Assembly: GCA_002508425.1 (NCBI GenBank)
Contig: DAKU01000041.1
Location: 1-41,309, forward strand
Length of the DNA stretch: 41,309 nt
DNA from: Methanosarcinaceae archaeon UBA470
GTDB taxonomy: Archaea > Halobacteriota > Methanosarcinia > Methanosarcinales > Methanosarcinaceae
Direction of reading: 5' to 3'
Both the position numbers and the translations under genes were made by a program. The notes below the pieces were generated by a model. The model saw only the letters and a program-made list of their open reading frames with translations. It had not been told where the DNA came from and searched no databases. Shown piece by piece: positions 1 through 9,057 of this stretch; positions within the stretch are counted from its first letter, which is position 1, and each line of letters begins with the position of its first letter.

Positions 1-250
1 TTTAATCTCATTATATATCAAACTCGGAATAGAATTAATGAATAATATATATTTAGTTCTAATTATTGAAAACGGTAAACCTGGTATTTAGTTTTCTCCA
101 ATGAATGACACATTGTAAATCAAATGTGAATGGTGAAAATGTATCTAAAAGTATGGATTTTGCACCCTCAGCGAGAGAGGGACTTGCCTTTTATTAACAA
201 CAGTCCCATAAACTCATTTTAGTTCAATTGATATCAAAAAAGAGGAGCTT
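1..250. other. AT-rich flank without a recognisable gene
   Basis: No reading frame with a family resemblance, tRNA or repeat array is visible in this stretch. It lies downstream of lemA on the minus strand. A short T-rich stretch follows the lemA stop in the direction of transcription (around 229-250) and may act as an archaeal oligo-T terminator, but the signal is weak. Confidence 0.4.
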
Positions 251-817
251 TTAAAAACTCACCTTCGGAGCAGTTTTTTCCTCTTCCGCTATTTCTAATA
301 ATTCCTTCTTTTCAAAATGAAACAGGCCTGCGACTATGTTGTTAGGTATCTGCTGGATGGAAATATTGTATTTCATGACAGTATCATTGTAGAACTGCCT
401 GCTATAGGCGATCTTATCTTCAGTCTGGGAGAGTTCCTGCTGCAGTTGCCTGAAATTTTCATTTGCCTTGAGTTCAGGATACGATTCTGCAACAGCAAAT
501 AGAGACTTCAATGCACCTGAAAGCATGTTGGAAGCCTTTGCGGTTTCGCCGACAGTTGATGCAGACATCCATGCAGATCTAGCTTTAGTGACATCTTCAA
601 AGACTGACTGTTCATGCTTTGCATAACCTTTCACTGTTTCCACAATATTGGGTATCAGATCGAACCTGCGCTTAAGCTGAACACCTACCTGTGCCCATGC
701 GTTTTCAACCCTGTTACGTAGAGTCACAAGTTTGTTATAAATAGAAAAAACAAACACTGCAACGAGCAACGCTATAACAAGAACTACACCGAGTATCCAC
801 AATATATCCAATATCAT
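251..817 (-). CDS. lemA: LemA family membrane-anchored protein
   Basis: The 188-residue product has one N-terminal membrane segment (about residues 4-26) followed by a long helical domain with the family signature around NAWAQVGVQLKRRFDLIPN and VETVKGYAKHE, then an NNIVAGLFHFEKKE-type ending. This order and length are typical of LemA proteins, which are membrane anchored with the helical bundle on one face of the membrane and whose biochemical role is not settled. It follows the DUF2207 gene by 21 bases on the same strand, a pairing common in bacteria and archaea, so the two are probably cotranscribed. The family call is firm; the function is unknown. Confidence 0.93.
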   Translation of the reverse strand: MILDILWILGVVLVIALLVAVFVFSIYNKLVTLRNRVENAWAQVGVQLKRRFDLIPNIVETVKGYAKHEQSVFEDVTKARSAWMSASTVGETAKASNMLSGALKSLFAVAESYPELKANENFRQLQQELSQTEDKIAYSRQFYNDTVMKYNISIQQIPNNIVAGLFHFEKKELLEIAEEEKTAPKVSF

Positions 818-838
818 CTTTTGCCCTCCGTTATCAAT

Positions 839-2629
839 TTATCTGGCCCCGCCTCCACCACCACCGAAACCGCCCCCGGCCCCGCCTACTCCACGACTTC
901 CTCCTGAAGAGGACTTGGGAGCTGATACCTGGTAAGCATGGCTGAAATCCGAAGAATAACCTGTAATATAGACCCTGTTATGGAAGTGACTCATCCGGAA
1001 CTCCTCTTTGGGAACTATGACAGACATGTTCTCGAGTGCCTCTTCCGCAACCCCAAGTGCCATAGCATACACCATATAATGATCCCATATTTTCACTGAG
1101 CCTGGAGGATGCTCCTTCAGATCAGAGAAGTCTGCGATATACTTTTTGAAGTTCTTCCAGCGCTCTATGTAAAGCTTACCTTCCGGAGTCCATCTGCCCA
1201 GCACGGTTCTGTACTTTGCATTTAGGACCAGCACAAGAGGTGAAATGAATGCAATAATGATTGGCATAAAACTCAATTTTTCAATTACCGGATAAGCAGA
1301 TGAATCCCCTAGCCAGGAAACGGCAAAAACACTAACAATCGCAATTAAGAATAATACTCCTGCGAAATAATCCATTTTTTTAACACCTTTTTCATCGAAC
1401 AGTTTTTCAAGGTTTAGACGGGACTTCACCTTGTTATTCCATGAATTTATGAAATTATAGAAAGATGTGCCTTTTTTAAGCTTAGACTGGAACTCTTTCC
1501 AATGTAGTTGATTTCCATCCGAATGGCTTATGATGAGGTCCAGAACATCCTGTTCAAAGTCCAGAAGTCCCGGGAAATCCCCTTTCTCCCTCTCTGAACC
1601 GGTTATATGCAGCACAATATCCCGTGGATCGCTGTCATCTATGCTAAGATAATCCCGGTGTATAAGATCCATTACTGTAGCAGCAAACCCATCTATTGTG
1701 GGATTGCCAACATCACTTTTCATCATGGCATTAACAACAGCAGGCCTAGAATCATATGGCAGCTCACGTTCATAGATGCCCGAGTATTCAATATCTGGTT
1801 CCCTCCCATATTTGAAGTAGAGGTAAAATGGAGCTAAAATAAGGGACAATGCTAGAAGAATGAATACAATGAACAACAGATACAGAGCTTTCTGCTTTAG
1901 TGCATATTGGGATTCGATCTTAAATATTTGAAACTTAGCATTCTGGTCATATATGCCCACATATCTTGAATCCGGTGATGTGAGCCTGGGAAAGATAGCG
2001 CGTACCTCATACCAGCTGTTAGCAGGAATCTCATCGGCCTGCAATGTGATCGTATTGCCGTTTATAGTTGCAGTTTTAGTATAATCATTAGGGTGTATCC
2101 AATAGGTTATGTCAGAGCCGTTAGCAGTGAGAATTGTTACAGTGGCTGAGAGACCATTAAGAGGCTTTTCCCATTCATCCCCCCAAAATTTATAGTGCAG
2201 CTCTGAGACATCGTTGTATACTTTTAGGCCGCCATAGTAATTGTATGAGGTAACAAAAGTCACCTGTTCGGGAGTAGGAGAAGGTAATCTGCCTACAAGC
2301 TCGTAGCCTCCGTAAATCTCAGTCACATAAAAATCGCATGAAGCACCCTCACAATAGCCCTGTATATTCTCTATGGAACCTCTGGGTGGAGGATATACCT
2401 GCCTGTATACCTCAAAGAATGTGCCATCAAAGCGATAGGTGAGGGATTCCTGCACATGCACTATCCCCTCAGGGGATACTGTGACATTCACATTCGCACT
2501 TTCAAGAGAATAGTCCCTGGCAGATGCCATTGGCAAAAGCAATAACAAAATAATAACTACAGTAGAAACAAAAGATATAGTTCTTAAACACCCGCTTCTG
2601 CCCGTGGAAAATTCGTACACGAAACACAC
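839..2629 (-). CDS. DUF2207 (YciQ-like) membrane protein, glycine-rich tail
   Basis: The roughly 590-residue product has an N-terminal signal or membrane segment (about residues 20-38, ending PMASA), an extracytoplasmic beta-rich DUF2207 domain beginning with RDYSLESANVNVTV, a membrane segment near residue 250, two more near 415-470, and a C-terminal run of glycines ending GGGGGGAR. This layout is the hallmark of DUF2207/YciQ proteins. The start is uncertain: GTG at 2629 and GTG at 2620 both precede the signal sequence. It sits immediately upstream of lemA, its usual partner. The molecular function of the pair is not known; a role in envelope or secretion biology is only inferred. Confidence 0.9.
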   Translation of the reverse strand: MCFVYEFSTGRSGCLRTISFVSTVVIILLLLLPMASARDYSLESANVNVTVSPEGIVHVQESLTYRFDGTFFEVYRQVYPPPRGSIENIQGYCEGASCDFYVTEIYGGYELVGRLPSPTPEQVTFVTSYNYYGGLKVYNDVSELHYKFWGDEWEKPLNGLSATVTILTANGSDITYWIHPNDYTKTATINGNTITLQADEIPANSWYEVRAIFPRLTSPDSRYVGIYDQNAKFQIFKIESQYALKQKALYLLFIVFILLALSLILAPFYLYFKYGREPDIEYSGIYERELPYDSRPAVVNAMMKSDVGNPTIDGFAATVMDLIHRDYLSIDDSDPRDIVLHITGSEREKGDFPGLLDFEQDVLDLIISHSDGNQLHWKEFQSKLKKGTSFYNFINSWNNKVKSRLNLEKLFDEKGVKKMDYFAGVLFLIAIVSVFAVSWLGDSSAYPVIEKLSFMPIIIAFISPLVLVLNAKYRTVLGRWTPEGKLYIERWKNFKKYIADFSDLKEHPPGSVKIWDHYMVYAMALGVAEEALENMSVIVPKEEFRMSHFHNRVYITGYSSDFSHAYQVSAPKSSSGGSRGVGGAGGGFGGGGGGAR

Positions 2630-2777
2630 ACCCTAATTAAAAAAGAGGACATTGGTATATACACTTATCGTTAACGCATGGCAATTATACTTGGAAACAA
2701 TGCTCAGCGCCATGTACTAAATATTCAGAATATTTACCAACGACTGTGTAAAAAAGATGTGTGTAAAATCTAATGCT

Positions 2778-3548
2778 TCAAATCACTGCTATCAATGGTA
2801 AAATCACATGCAGCACTATATCTGCAGAGAAATGCGACATCATGGCTGATTCTAAACCCTTTTTCCAATAAAGCCATCCAAATATAATTCCGCCAATAGC
2901 ATTTAGAATAATGGTACGGAGAATTACCAGCGGTGTGAGTGTTGTTATCGCCATTACTGCTGGTAAATGTCCAATACCAAAAATAACTGCAGCTAAAACA
3001 ATAGCTAACCACATACCTGCATTTGTTGGCTTTCCTTCTTCTGTTTTTTTGATTTTAAAGATTATCCACGCAATGAGAGTCATTACGAATAATCTTAATA
3101 GGACCTCTTCATTTATCCCGCCATAAAACGATGCAAGGAAGCCCTGCCATGCCGGAGGATTTATTGAAGCTTGAGTTACATTAATTGTTACGCCGACAAA
3201 AGAAAACAAATAATCTAGTCCAATTATAAGGATACCGGCCAGAATTCCAAGCCCAATTGATATTCCAAGTATGGATTTTAAATGGGTTTTAACTTCCCTG
3301 CCTTCAAGCCATCCTTCAAGGATTGGAAGACCAAGTCCAACTTTTTTGGCAAGACGAAGGCCAATAAAGATAGCAACACCAAACAGTACTATAGCTTGGA
3401 TAAGCTGAGCAGCCAGGAGGACGTATAAAGGTACCGGTAAATTTTGAAGTAATTCTCCTTGAAGAGTAAGAGTATAAGGCAGTACAGCTATCGTTCCAAA
3501 GATACATGCAATCAGCAAAATTAGAAACAATTTCCAGTCTTTTCCCAT
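2778..3548 (-). CDS. CPBP family intramembrane metalloprotease
   Basis: A 256-residue polytopic membrane protein with the three CPBP (Rce1/abortive-infection type) motifs in order: EEVLLR (EExxxR), FGIGHLP (FxxxH) and HFSADIV near the C-terminus. These residues form the zinc or glutamate active site in the family, so the protein is probably an active intramembrane protease; its substrate cannot be read from the sequence. I chose ATG at 3548 because GGGGA lies six bases upstream; a GTG at 3566 would add six residues. It appears monocistronic, with 148 bases separating it from the DUF2207 gene. Confidence 0.88.
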   Translation of the reverse strand: MGKDWKLFLILLIACIFGTIAVLPYTLTLQGELLQNLPVPLYVLLAAQLIQAIVLFGVAIFIGLRLAKKVGLGLPILEGWLEGREVKTHLKSILGISIGLGILAGILIIGLDYLFSFVGVTINVTQASINPPAWQGFLASFYGGINEEVLLRLFVMTLIAWIIFKIKKTEEGKPTNAGMWLAIVLAAVIFGIGHLPAVMAITTLTPLVILRTIILNAIGGIIFGWLYWKKGLESAMMSHFSADIVLHVILPLIAVI

Positions 3549-3698
3549 ATTAAATCCCCATATCACAGCTATGTAGAAACCCTATAATAATCAAAATCAA
3601 TTGGTTGAAATAGGTAATTCACATCAATGTCTTACAGTAGATCCAAAATAATTGTTCACTTGGATACTCGTTTTATTGGGGCAGTCTGGGTATAAATA

Positions 3699-4304
3699 CT
3701 ATCCTAAATCCACACCGGAATTAATTCTGGGAAACTCCTTCGAAGACATATACATGGCAAACATTTCCAGTTCATCGAACGGTATCTGTATCTCTTTTAA
3801 GGTGTTCTTCATATGGAATCCGGAAAGTTCTTCATCATAGGATTCGATAGTATTTTCCCACTCTGCTATAACTTTAGCTTTTTCTTCCTCTGAGATCCCT
3901 GTTTTTGATACGTTGGCTATCATCCACAACGCAAACTCCTTGATGATCAAAAAGCCCACAGGACATGGCTGCAAGCCTATGGAATTGCCGGAAGTGTTTA
4001 CCTTAAACGGATATAGGCCACACACAATGGGACGCTCATAATACACACCGCATCTGTCATGTGGTTTCAAAAACGAGCACGGAGTCTCTATCCTGTAAAG
4101 AGGACTTGCAGGCATCTCACTCTGTATCTTCTTTGCCTTTTCCGGATCAATCTGAGAGAAATTTCTGTACTCCTCCTCGAATATGTGAATCTGGCCATTC
4201 TTGCAGCAATGTGCTTCACATTCCTCAGGACATATGTAATATTGCAGTATGCTTTGTATAGTACCATAGTGAATGGCCTTTTTGACAGCTTCTCTCATAT
4301 CCAT
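3699..4304 (-). CDS. YkgJ-type Cys-cluster (CxxCxxCC-like) protein
   Basis: A 201-residue soluble protein with the YkgJ family cysteine layout: ICPEECEAHCC near residues 24-34, PCSFL...RCGVYYERPIVCGLYPF at about 74-99, and PCPVG near 114. The family is presumed to bind zinc or an iron-sulfur cluster; no enzyme activity is established. A TATA-like element (CCTTATATAGG, about 4346-4356) lies 40-50 bases upstream of the ATG. The stop codon is UAG, unusual in this window; the frame continues for 24 further codons to UGA, so a UAG read-through form is conceivable. Confidence 0.85.
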   Translation of the reverse strand: MDMREAVKKAIHYGTIQSILQYYICPEECEAHCCKNGQIHIFEEEYRNFSQIDPEKAKKIQSEMPASPLYRIETPCSFLKPHDRCGVYYERPIVCGLYPFKVNTSGNSIGLQPCPVGFLIIKEFALWMIANVSKTGISEEEKAKVIAEWENTIESYDEELSGFHMKNTLKEIQIPFDELEMFAMYMSSKEFPRINSGVDLG

Positions 4305-4466
4305 AAATGATCGTACCGACGTATGATTTTGATGACTACAGCCTATATAAGGCGTCTGATAAACTCAATAAGTTAAATATATATGTTTGCTTAAAAGAAA
4401 GAATATCCCATTGATATCCCCTTCCCTTTTGACCCGCAGAAGCAATTTTCAAATGCGATCTTGTTT

Positions 4467-4649
4467 TCATTTAATCGATATTAATTGTTTTCTGCTATTG
4501 AAAAAGTTCCTGTAGGACAAGTAACAAGCCACATAGGAAGAAATAGAAGTGGTCGAAAGCAGCATGAAAGTGACCATGATCTGACATAGAATTGTTAAAA
4601 ATCCGGCAACTGCAAGAACAGCTTCAAATCCCGGAAACATGACTGTCAT
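4467..4649 (-). pseudogene. orphan PGF-CTERM-like surface anchor remnant
   Basis: A 60-codon frame whose residues 6-20 read PGFEAVLAVAGFLTI, very close to the PGF-CTERM signal that archaeosortase A recognises at the C-terminus of surface proteins. Here it is at the N-terminal end, the usual basic residues after the hydrophobic stretch are missing, and no secreted domain precedes it. The simplest reading is the decayed 3' end of a lost surface-protein gene. A genuine small membrane protein is possible but there is no clear ribosome site. Confidence 0.4.
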
Positions 4650-4688
4650 ATCTCACAGTGTGTCAGATACACTGATATGCTCTCCCGT

Positions 4689-5564
4689 TCAAGAAGAAGG
4701 CTCAAATGAAACTGGTTTTATGTGTATGACCACATCTTGGATTCCATCGAATTGCTGTTTGAGTTTATCTTCAACTTGGTGGGCAATTTTATGTGATTCG
4801 ACAATGGATATGTCATCATTTACTCCAATTCTCATATCCAAAAATATATTACCAGGCACTCCTCTCGTCCTTATCATAGTACATTCCAACACTCCTTCCA
4901 CGGAATATGCTATCTCACATACGTCCTCTGGATTAAGTTGCGAATGGTCTAATAGAACAGAAATACTTTTCAAGATAATTGAATAACCCACGTGTATAAT
5001 CACTCCTGCAATTACAAGGGCAATCAAAGGGTCGAGTATTGGAAATCCCGTTTTGATGGCAATGAGCCCAATAATAACAGAGAGGGAAACATATATGTCA
5101 CTTCTAGTATGCATCGAGTCGGCAACAAGTATTTCACTTTGTAGCTTCGTTCCGCTTCGATATTCGTAAGTCGTAACAAAGTAATTAACTATCATTGTGC
5201 CTATCATTATCGCAAAACTTATCAAAGTCACTTCAGGCACATCACCATTGCCGAACCTAGAAAAAGCCGAACTTACTATCTTAAAAGCTACAGATATAAG
5301 TAGAACTGCAATAACAACTGATGCTAATGTCTCGAATTTACGATGCCCGTATGGATGTTCTACATCGGGAGGCTTGGAAGCAGCTTGGATAACAACCAGA
5401 CCCACTATGTTGGAAATACCATCAAACAGAGAATGATAACCATCGGATTGCATGCTAAGCGTATTTGTCAGTAGACCATAGCTGATTTTAGCAAAGGAAA
5501 CTGCCAGATTGAGAAACAGAATCAGAATCATTATATTTCTGATTTTTCTGTAGCGTGTATCCAT
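4689..5564 (-). CDS. cation diffusion facilitator (CDF) metal transporter
   Basis: A 291-residue protein with six predicted membrane helices and a C-terminal cytoplasmic ferredoxin-like domain (from about residue 210). The metal-site motifs are visible: SDGYHSLFD in helix 2 and ADSMHTRSD in helix 5, the two HxxxD elements of the CDF family, plus HPYGHRKFE in the loop after helix 2. It probably exports divalent metal (Zn, Fe, Mn or Co) in exchange for protons; which metal is not decidable. A TATA element (TTTTATATAA, about 5595-5605) lies 30-40 bases upstream. The iron-uptake genes feoAB begin 660 bases away on the other strand. Confidence 0.93.
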   Translation of the reverse strand: MDTRYRKIRNIMILILFLNLAVSFAKISYGLLTNTLSMQSDGYHSLFDGISNIVGLVVIQAASKPPDVEHPYGHRKFETLASVVIAVLLISVAFKIVSSAFSRFGNGDVPEVTLISFAIMIGTMIVNYFVTTYEYRSGTKLQSEILVADSMHTRSDIYVSLSVIIGLIAIKTGFPILDPLIALVIAGVIIHVGYSIILKSISVLLDHSQLNPEDVCEIAYSVEGVLECTMIRTRGVPGNIFLDMRIGVNDDISIVESHKIAHQVEDKLKQQFDGIQDVVIHIKPVSFEPSS

Positions 5565-5899
5565 CTGTATCTTTTAAGAGTTTGATACGGTATTATATAA
5601 AATGGTATGGTTTTTATCCCGAAGAATTGATGTAGTAGCTATATTTTTTCTGTAGGGCTACTTTATTGATAGTTATAGAAACATATTGATCTGGAACTTT
5701 TTAATGGATATAGATGCTTCTGATGCAGCATTGTCAGCCAGTATGGGAAGGAGAATAAGAAATGATGCAGTGGCATTAATCTGTCTCTATGGCAAGCAGT
5801 GTACCTTTTTACTATTATTCGCCCTGAAACTTGCCATCAACAATTTTTCTGACTCTGTTTGACTTGAAACAATGGGAACATCGTCGAACAAGTTCATAA
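5565..5899. other. intergenic stretch with CDF promoter, no clear gene
   Basis: The left end carries the TATA element for the CDF gene. A 52-codon frame on the plus strand (5704-5862) has no recognised family and no ribosome site. The stretch leads into the transposase remnant at 5900 and may be further debris from the same insertion. Confidence 0.35.
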
Positions 5900-6103
5900 C
5901 TATCAGGTATTTCCAAAAGAGCATTGGAGAAAGAGAAGGAACACAAATATATTAGAAAGGATAAACAAAAACTCAAAAGAAGAAGCAAAGTGATTGGTGC
6001 ATTTCCAAATGAAGAATCTCTAATGAGACTTCCAGTCTCAATATTGATTGACATCAATGAAGAGTGGATTACAGGAAACGGATATTTATCAATGGAAGAT
6101 TAA
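5900..6103 (+). pseudogene. IS256 (mutator)-type transposase C-terminal remnant
   Basis: The plus-strand frame ends KRRSKVIGAFPNEESLMRLP followed by a segment ending DINEEWITGNGYLSMED and a stop. This matches the C-terminal end of IS256-family transposases (consensus near KRRTRVVGIFPNEESILRL...EEW). A neighbouring frame just upstream reads WRKRRNTNILERINK, which resembles the preceding transposase segment, so a frameshift has probably separated the parts. The catalytic DDE region is absent and no terminal inverted repeats were found; the fragment is dead. Confidence 0.62.
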
Positions 6104-6170
6104 GAATAGATTGAGTTATAAAGAATTTACAGCAAAATAGGGACACTACTGATTCAACAAAACTCAGAAT

Positions 6171-6200
6171 ACTATTATTACCTTTGGGTGACAAAGTAGG
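6171..6200 (+). promoter_or_regulatory. possible feoAB promoter and operator dyad
   Basis: A TATA-like ACTATTATTA (6171-6180) is followed by a perfect 5-base inverted repeat CTTTG-ggtga-CAAAG (6182-6196), about 30-45 bases before the feoA start. The position between TATA box and gene suits an iron-responsive repressor of the DtxR/IdeR type, but the sequence does not match a known box well. Confidence 0.3.
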
Positions 6201-6226
6201 ATTATGAGAGTAAGCGATTATATATC

Positions 6227-6457
6227 ATGCCAACGTTAGACCAGGTCCAGGAAGGTAAAAAAGTAAAGGTTATAAAAATAAAAGGTGGCCTAAGGTTAAG
6301 ACACAGATTAACAGAGATCGGAATTCATCCTGGAGATATTGTGGGAATAGTTAAAATCTCTGTATTTGGTGGCCCTATACTTATAGCTATCGAAGGTGCT
6401 GAAGTTGCCATAGGCAGGGGTGTGGCCCAGAAGCTTGAAGTGGAAGTGGTGGAGTGA
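6227..6457 (+). CDS. feoA: ferrous iron transport protein A (FeoA)
   Basis: A 76-residue SH3-like protein with the FeoA pattern: LDQVQEGKKVKVIKIKGG at the N-terminus, RHRLTEIGIHPGD in the middle and GAEVAIGRGVAQKLEV at the end. FeoA is a small cytoplasmic partner needed for Fe(II) uptake by FeoB. Its stop codon overlaps the feoB start by four bases (GTGA), so the two are translationally coupled. No strong ribosome site precedes the ATG. Confidence 0.93.
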   Translation: MPTLDQVQEGKKVKVIKIKGGLRLRHRLTEIGIHPGDIVGIVKISVFGGPILIAIEGAEVAIGRGVAQKLEVEVVE

Positions 6458-8370
6458 TCATTGCATTTGCTGGTCAGCAAAATTCAGGCAAGAGCACAAT
6501 TTTCAATCAGTTGGCAGGGTATCGTGCAATTACTTCGAATTTCCCCGGTAAGACAGTACAGTATTCCAAAAGTCAGGTAAATTATCATGGTAATGTATTT
6601 GACATAGTGGACCTGCCAGGAACATATTCCCTGACGTCCTGTGACCTTGCAGAATTGGAATCCGGAATATATCTTCTAAAAGGCGAAGTAGATGTCGTAA
6701 TAAATGTAATAGATGCTTCTCTTCTCATCAGGAGCTTAGAGCTTACAAAACAGCTTCAGGAACTGGAAGTACCTCTTGTCCTGTGTCTAAATTTTATGGA
6801 CGATGCACGCAGAAAAGGCATCGAGATCAATATAAAAAAACTCTCCGGGTTGCTTGAGGTGCCTGTTGTCCCTACAATTGCTGTAAAGGGAATCGGGGTT
6901 CACGAGCTAATAGAGGAAGCATGCAAAATTGGAGAGCAAAAGAAACTGAGCAAAAGCCTGCCATTTAGCAAAGACGTGGAAAAGGTTATTGAAGATTTTG
7001 CCGAGAAGGTCTCGTTTCTAGCAAATGAATGGAAAATTCCTAAACGGTTTTTAACCATAAAACTCCTCGAAGGAGACGACTATTTTATAAGTAAGATTGA
7101 AGACAAAAAAATCCTTGCGGAGATGGTAAATGCTCAAAAAATCCTTGAAGAATCGCACGGGAGACCTTCGGATGTGGTTATATCTTCGGAGCGTCACGCT
7201 CTTGCTATTAATATCTTTGAGGAAGTCGTTACCTCTGGAAAACCAAATGTCACTTTTAGGGACAAATTGGACAAAGTCTTAATGCATAAGTATCTTGGCT
7301 ATTTGTTTTTGGCTCTGATACTTTATATTTTTTTCAATGTTGTATTCTTATTTGGTGCTATGATAGAAGGGCCAATGATGAACTTCTTTGCAGAAACAGT
7401 AATTCCTGCTGTTAGAATGCATTCTGGGAGTGGTTTGGCTCCATATCTGTTCATCGGGGCGATACAAGGTTTTGCAGGAGGTATAGGTATTGTCCTGCCA
7501 TTCATAATTCCATTTTTTATAGGCCTTGCTATAATGGAGGATGTGGGATACCTGCCCAGAATCGCTTTTCTCATGGATGCATTCCTGCACAGAATAGGAC
7601 TTCATGGAAAGTCCATACTGCCTCTAATCCTTGGCTATGGGTGCAGTGTGCCGGCTGTTATGGGAACACGGATTCTAGAATCTGACAGAGACAGGTATAT
7701 CACCGCTGTTCTTGCCACCATGGTGCCCTGTGCTGCCAGAAACGCTATTATTCTGGGTCTTGTAGCATTTTTCATAAGTCCTACTGCTGCGATGGGAATC
7801 TATATTCTGAATATTGTCGTAATTGCGCTTTCAGGGATGCTCTTTTTAAGAATTATGCCTGAAATAACACCGGGTTTAATATTTGAGGTTCCAAGATACC
7901 AGATTCCTTCTGTCAATATTATTCTAAAAAAAACATGGTTACGGACAAAGGATTTTATCTTTGTAGCTTGGCCTCTGCTAATTGGGGGAAGCATCGTCCT
8001 GAGTCTTCTGGAATACTACGAAATGGATATGGTAGTTAATCAAACGTTGTATCCACTGACGTCAGTACTCCTTGGTCTTCCGATGATTGTAGGTATAACT
8101 CTCATATTCGGCATCCTGAGGAAAGAACTGGCAATGGTTATGCTTATTCAGGCCCTGGGCACTTCACACGTACTCGACGTGATGAGCCGAACCCAGATTA
8201 TTACTTTTGTAGTTTTCGTGACATTTTATGTCCCCTGCATTGCAACAATCGCTGTTTTAATGCAGGAATTCGGAAAAAAGAGGGCAGGGTTTGTGCTCAT
8301 TTTCACAACAATTATAGCAACGGTAATGGCAGTTCTCATCAGGATTGCCGGAGAAATATGTGGCTATTGA
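6454..8370 (+). CDS. feoB: ferrous iron transport protein B (FeoB)
   Basis: A 638-residue GTPase-membrane protein for Fe(II) import. The N-terminal G domain shows G1 GQQNSGKST (about residues 6-14), G3 DLPGTYSL and G4 NFMDD; a cytosolic helical linker follows to about residue 270, then two Gate-type membrane regions with conserved GYGCSVPAVMGTR and VPCAARNAI motifs, and a C-terminal core including VTFYVPCIATIAVL. The start is GTG, fixed by the four-base overlap with feoA and by the G1 motif that follows at once. Length is typical of archaeal FeoB. No feoC is visible downstream. Confidence 0.96.
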   Translation: MIIAFAGQQNSGKSTIFNQLAGYRAITSNFPGKTVQYSKSQVNYHGNVFDIVDLPGTYSLTSCDLAELESGIYLLKGEVDVVINVIDASLLIRSLELTKQLQELEVPLVLCLNFMDDARRKGIEINIKKLSGLLEVPVVPTIAVKGIGVHELIEEACKIGEQKKLSKSLPFSKDVEKVIEDFAEKVSFLANEWKIPKRFLTIKLLEGDDYFISKIEDKKILAEMVNAQKILEESHGRPSDVVISSERHALAINIFEEVVTSGKPNVTFRDKLDKVLMHKYLGYLFLALILYIFFNVVFLFGAMIEGPMMNFFAETVIPAVRMHSGSGLAPYLFIGAIQGFAGGIGIVLPFIIPFFIGLAIMEDVGYLPRIAFLMDAFLHRIGLHGKSILPLILGYGCSVPAVMGTRILESDRDRYITAVLATMVPCAARNAIILGLVAFFISPTAAMGIYILNIVVIALSGMLFLRIMPEITPGLIFEVPRYQIPSVNIILKKTWLRTKDFIFVAWPLLIGGSIVLSLLEYYEMDMVVNQTLYPLTSVLLGLPMIVGITLIFGILRKELAMVMLIQALGTSHVLDVMSRTQIITFVVFVTFYVPCIATIAVLMQEFGKKRAGFVLIFTTIIATVMAVLIRIAGEICGY

Positions 8371-8470
8371 ATGTGATTGCATAGTTTTGCTAAACTATCT
8401 GACTTTATGAAAATAACGGCTTTATAGAAATCCTCTCTTTTCAAGGAACTGATCAAATTGTCTTTTACAA

Positions 8471-9055
8471 ATGTGCTTGTATCTATCGCTCAACAAAAGT
8501 CATTTCAGGCTAATGACATTGATTTTAATAGGTTCTCTACAGAGCCGATATTTCGATAATGCAAATTTGATGTTTGATCAGCTTGGTTATTTCTTTCCTG
8601 TTCCATGGGAAAAAGCATTAACAGAATTTTGCCAGAAAACTCAAGGAACAAATATTAACTGGTGGTTAACTGGAAGTTGTGCTGCGTGTATTCGCGGTAT
8701 AAAAATGAATCCTCATGATGTAGATATTATGATTGATTCAAAAAACATTGAAGAAATTACCGATGTTTTCTCAGACTATTTAATTGAACCTATTGTTGAC
8801 ACAAACGGATGGTTAACTAAAGAATTCGGGGTAATTTTTCTACATGCAAGAATAGATATCGCATCTGACCCACAAGACATTCTGGATATTCCAGAGCCAG
8901 TAGACTGTGGTTCTTATGCAAAACAGAACCATGAGACCATAAAGTGGAATGGATATAATATAAAAGTTCCACCTTTGGAATTGCAACTAAATGTAAACAA
9001 AAGAAGGGAAAGGATGGATAGAGTAAAACTCATAGAAGATTTCATGAACAAATAA
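8471..9055 (+). CDS. orphan nucleotidyltransferase-fold protein
   Basis: The product (up to 194 residues) contains WWLTGSCAACIRG followed by NPHDVDIMID (about residues 64-89), the GS...DxD arrangement of the DNA polymerase beta-like nucleotidyltransferase superfamily, with D83 and D85 as likely metal ligands. A third acid is plausible at RIDIA near 137. The superfamily includes antibiotic nucleotidyltransferases, MNT/AbiEii toxins or antitoxins and tRNA enzymes; the substrate here is unknown. The start is unclear: ATG at 8471, 8513 or 8570; the conserved part begins after 8570 (MFDQLGYFF). The gene is AT-rich and stands alone between feoB and the trp cluster. Confidence 0.65.
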   Translation: MCLYLSLNKSHFRLMTLILIGSLQSRYFDNANLMFDQLGYFFPVPWEKALTEFCQKTQGTNINWWLTGSCAACIRGIKMNPHDVDIMIDSKNIEEITDVFSDYLIEPIVDTNGWLTKEFGVIFLHARIDIASDPQDILDIPEPVDCGSYAKQNHETIKWNGYNIKVPPLELQLNVNKRRERMDRVKLIEDFMNK

Positions 9056-9057
9056 TT

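Noticed and set aside
5704..5862. 52-codon frame on the plus strand before the transposase remnant
   Set aside because: No ribosome site, no recognised family, and a position within likely insertion debris.
5815..6057. 80-codon minus-strand frame opposite the transposase remnant
   Set aside because: Antisense to the remnant; the Cys pair in it has no supporting context.
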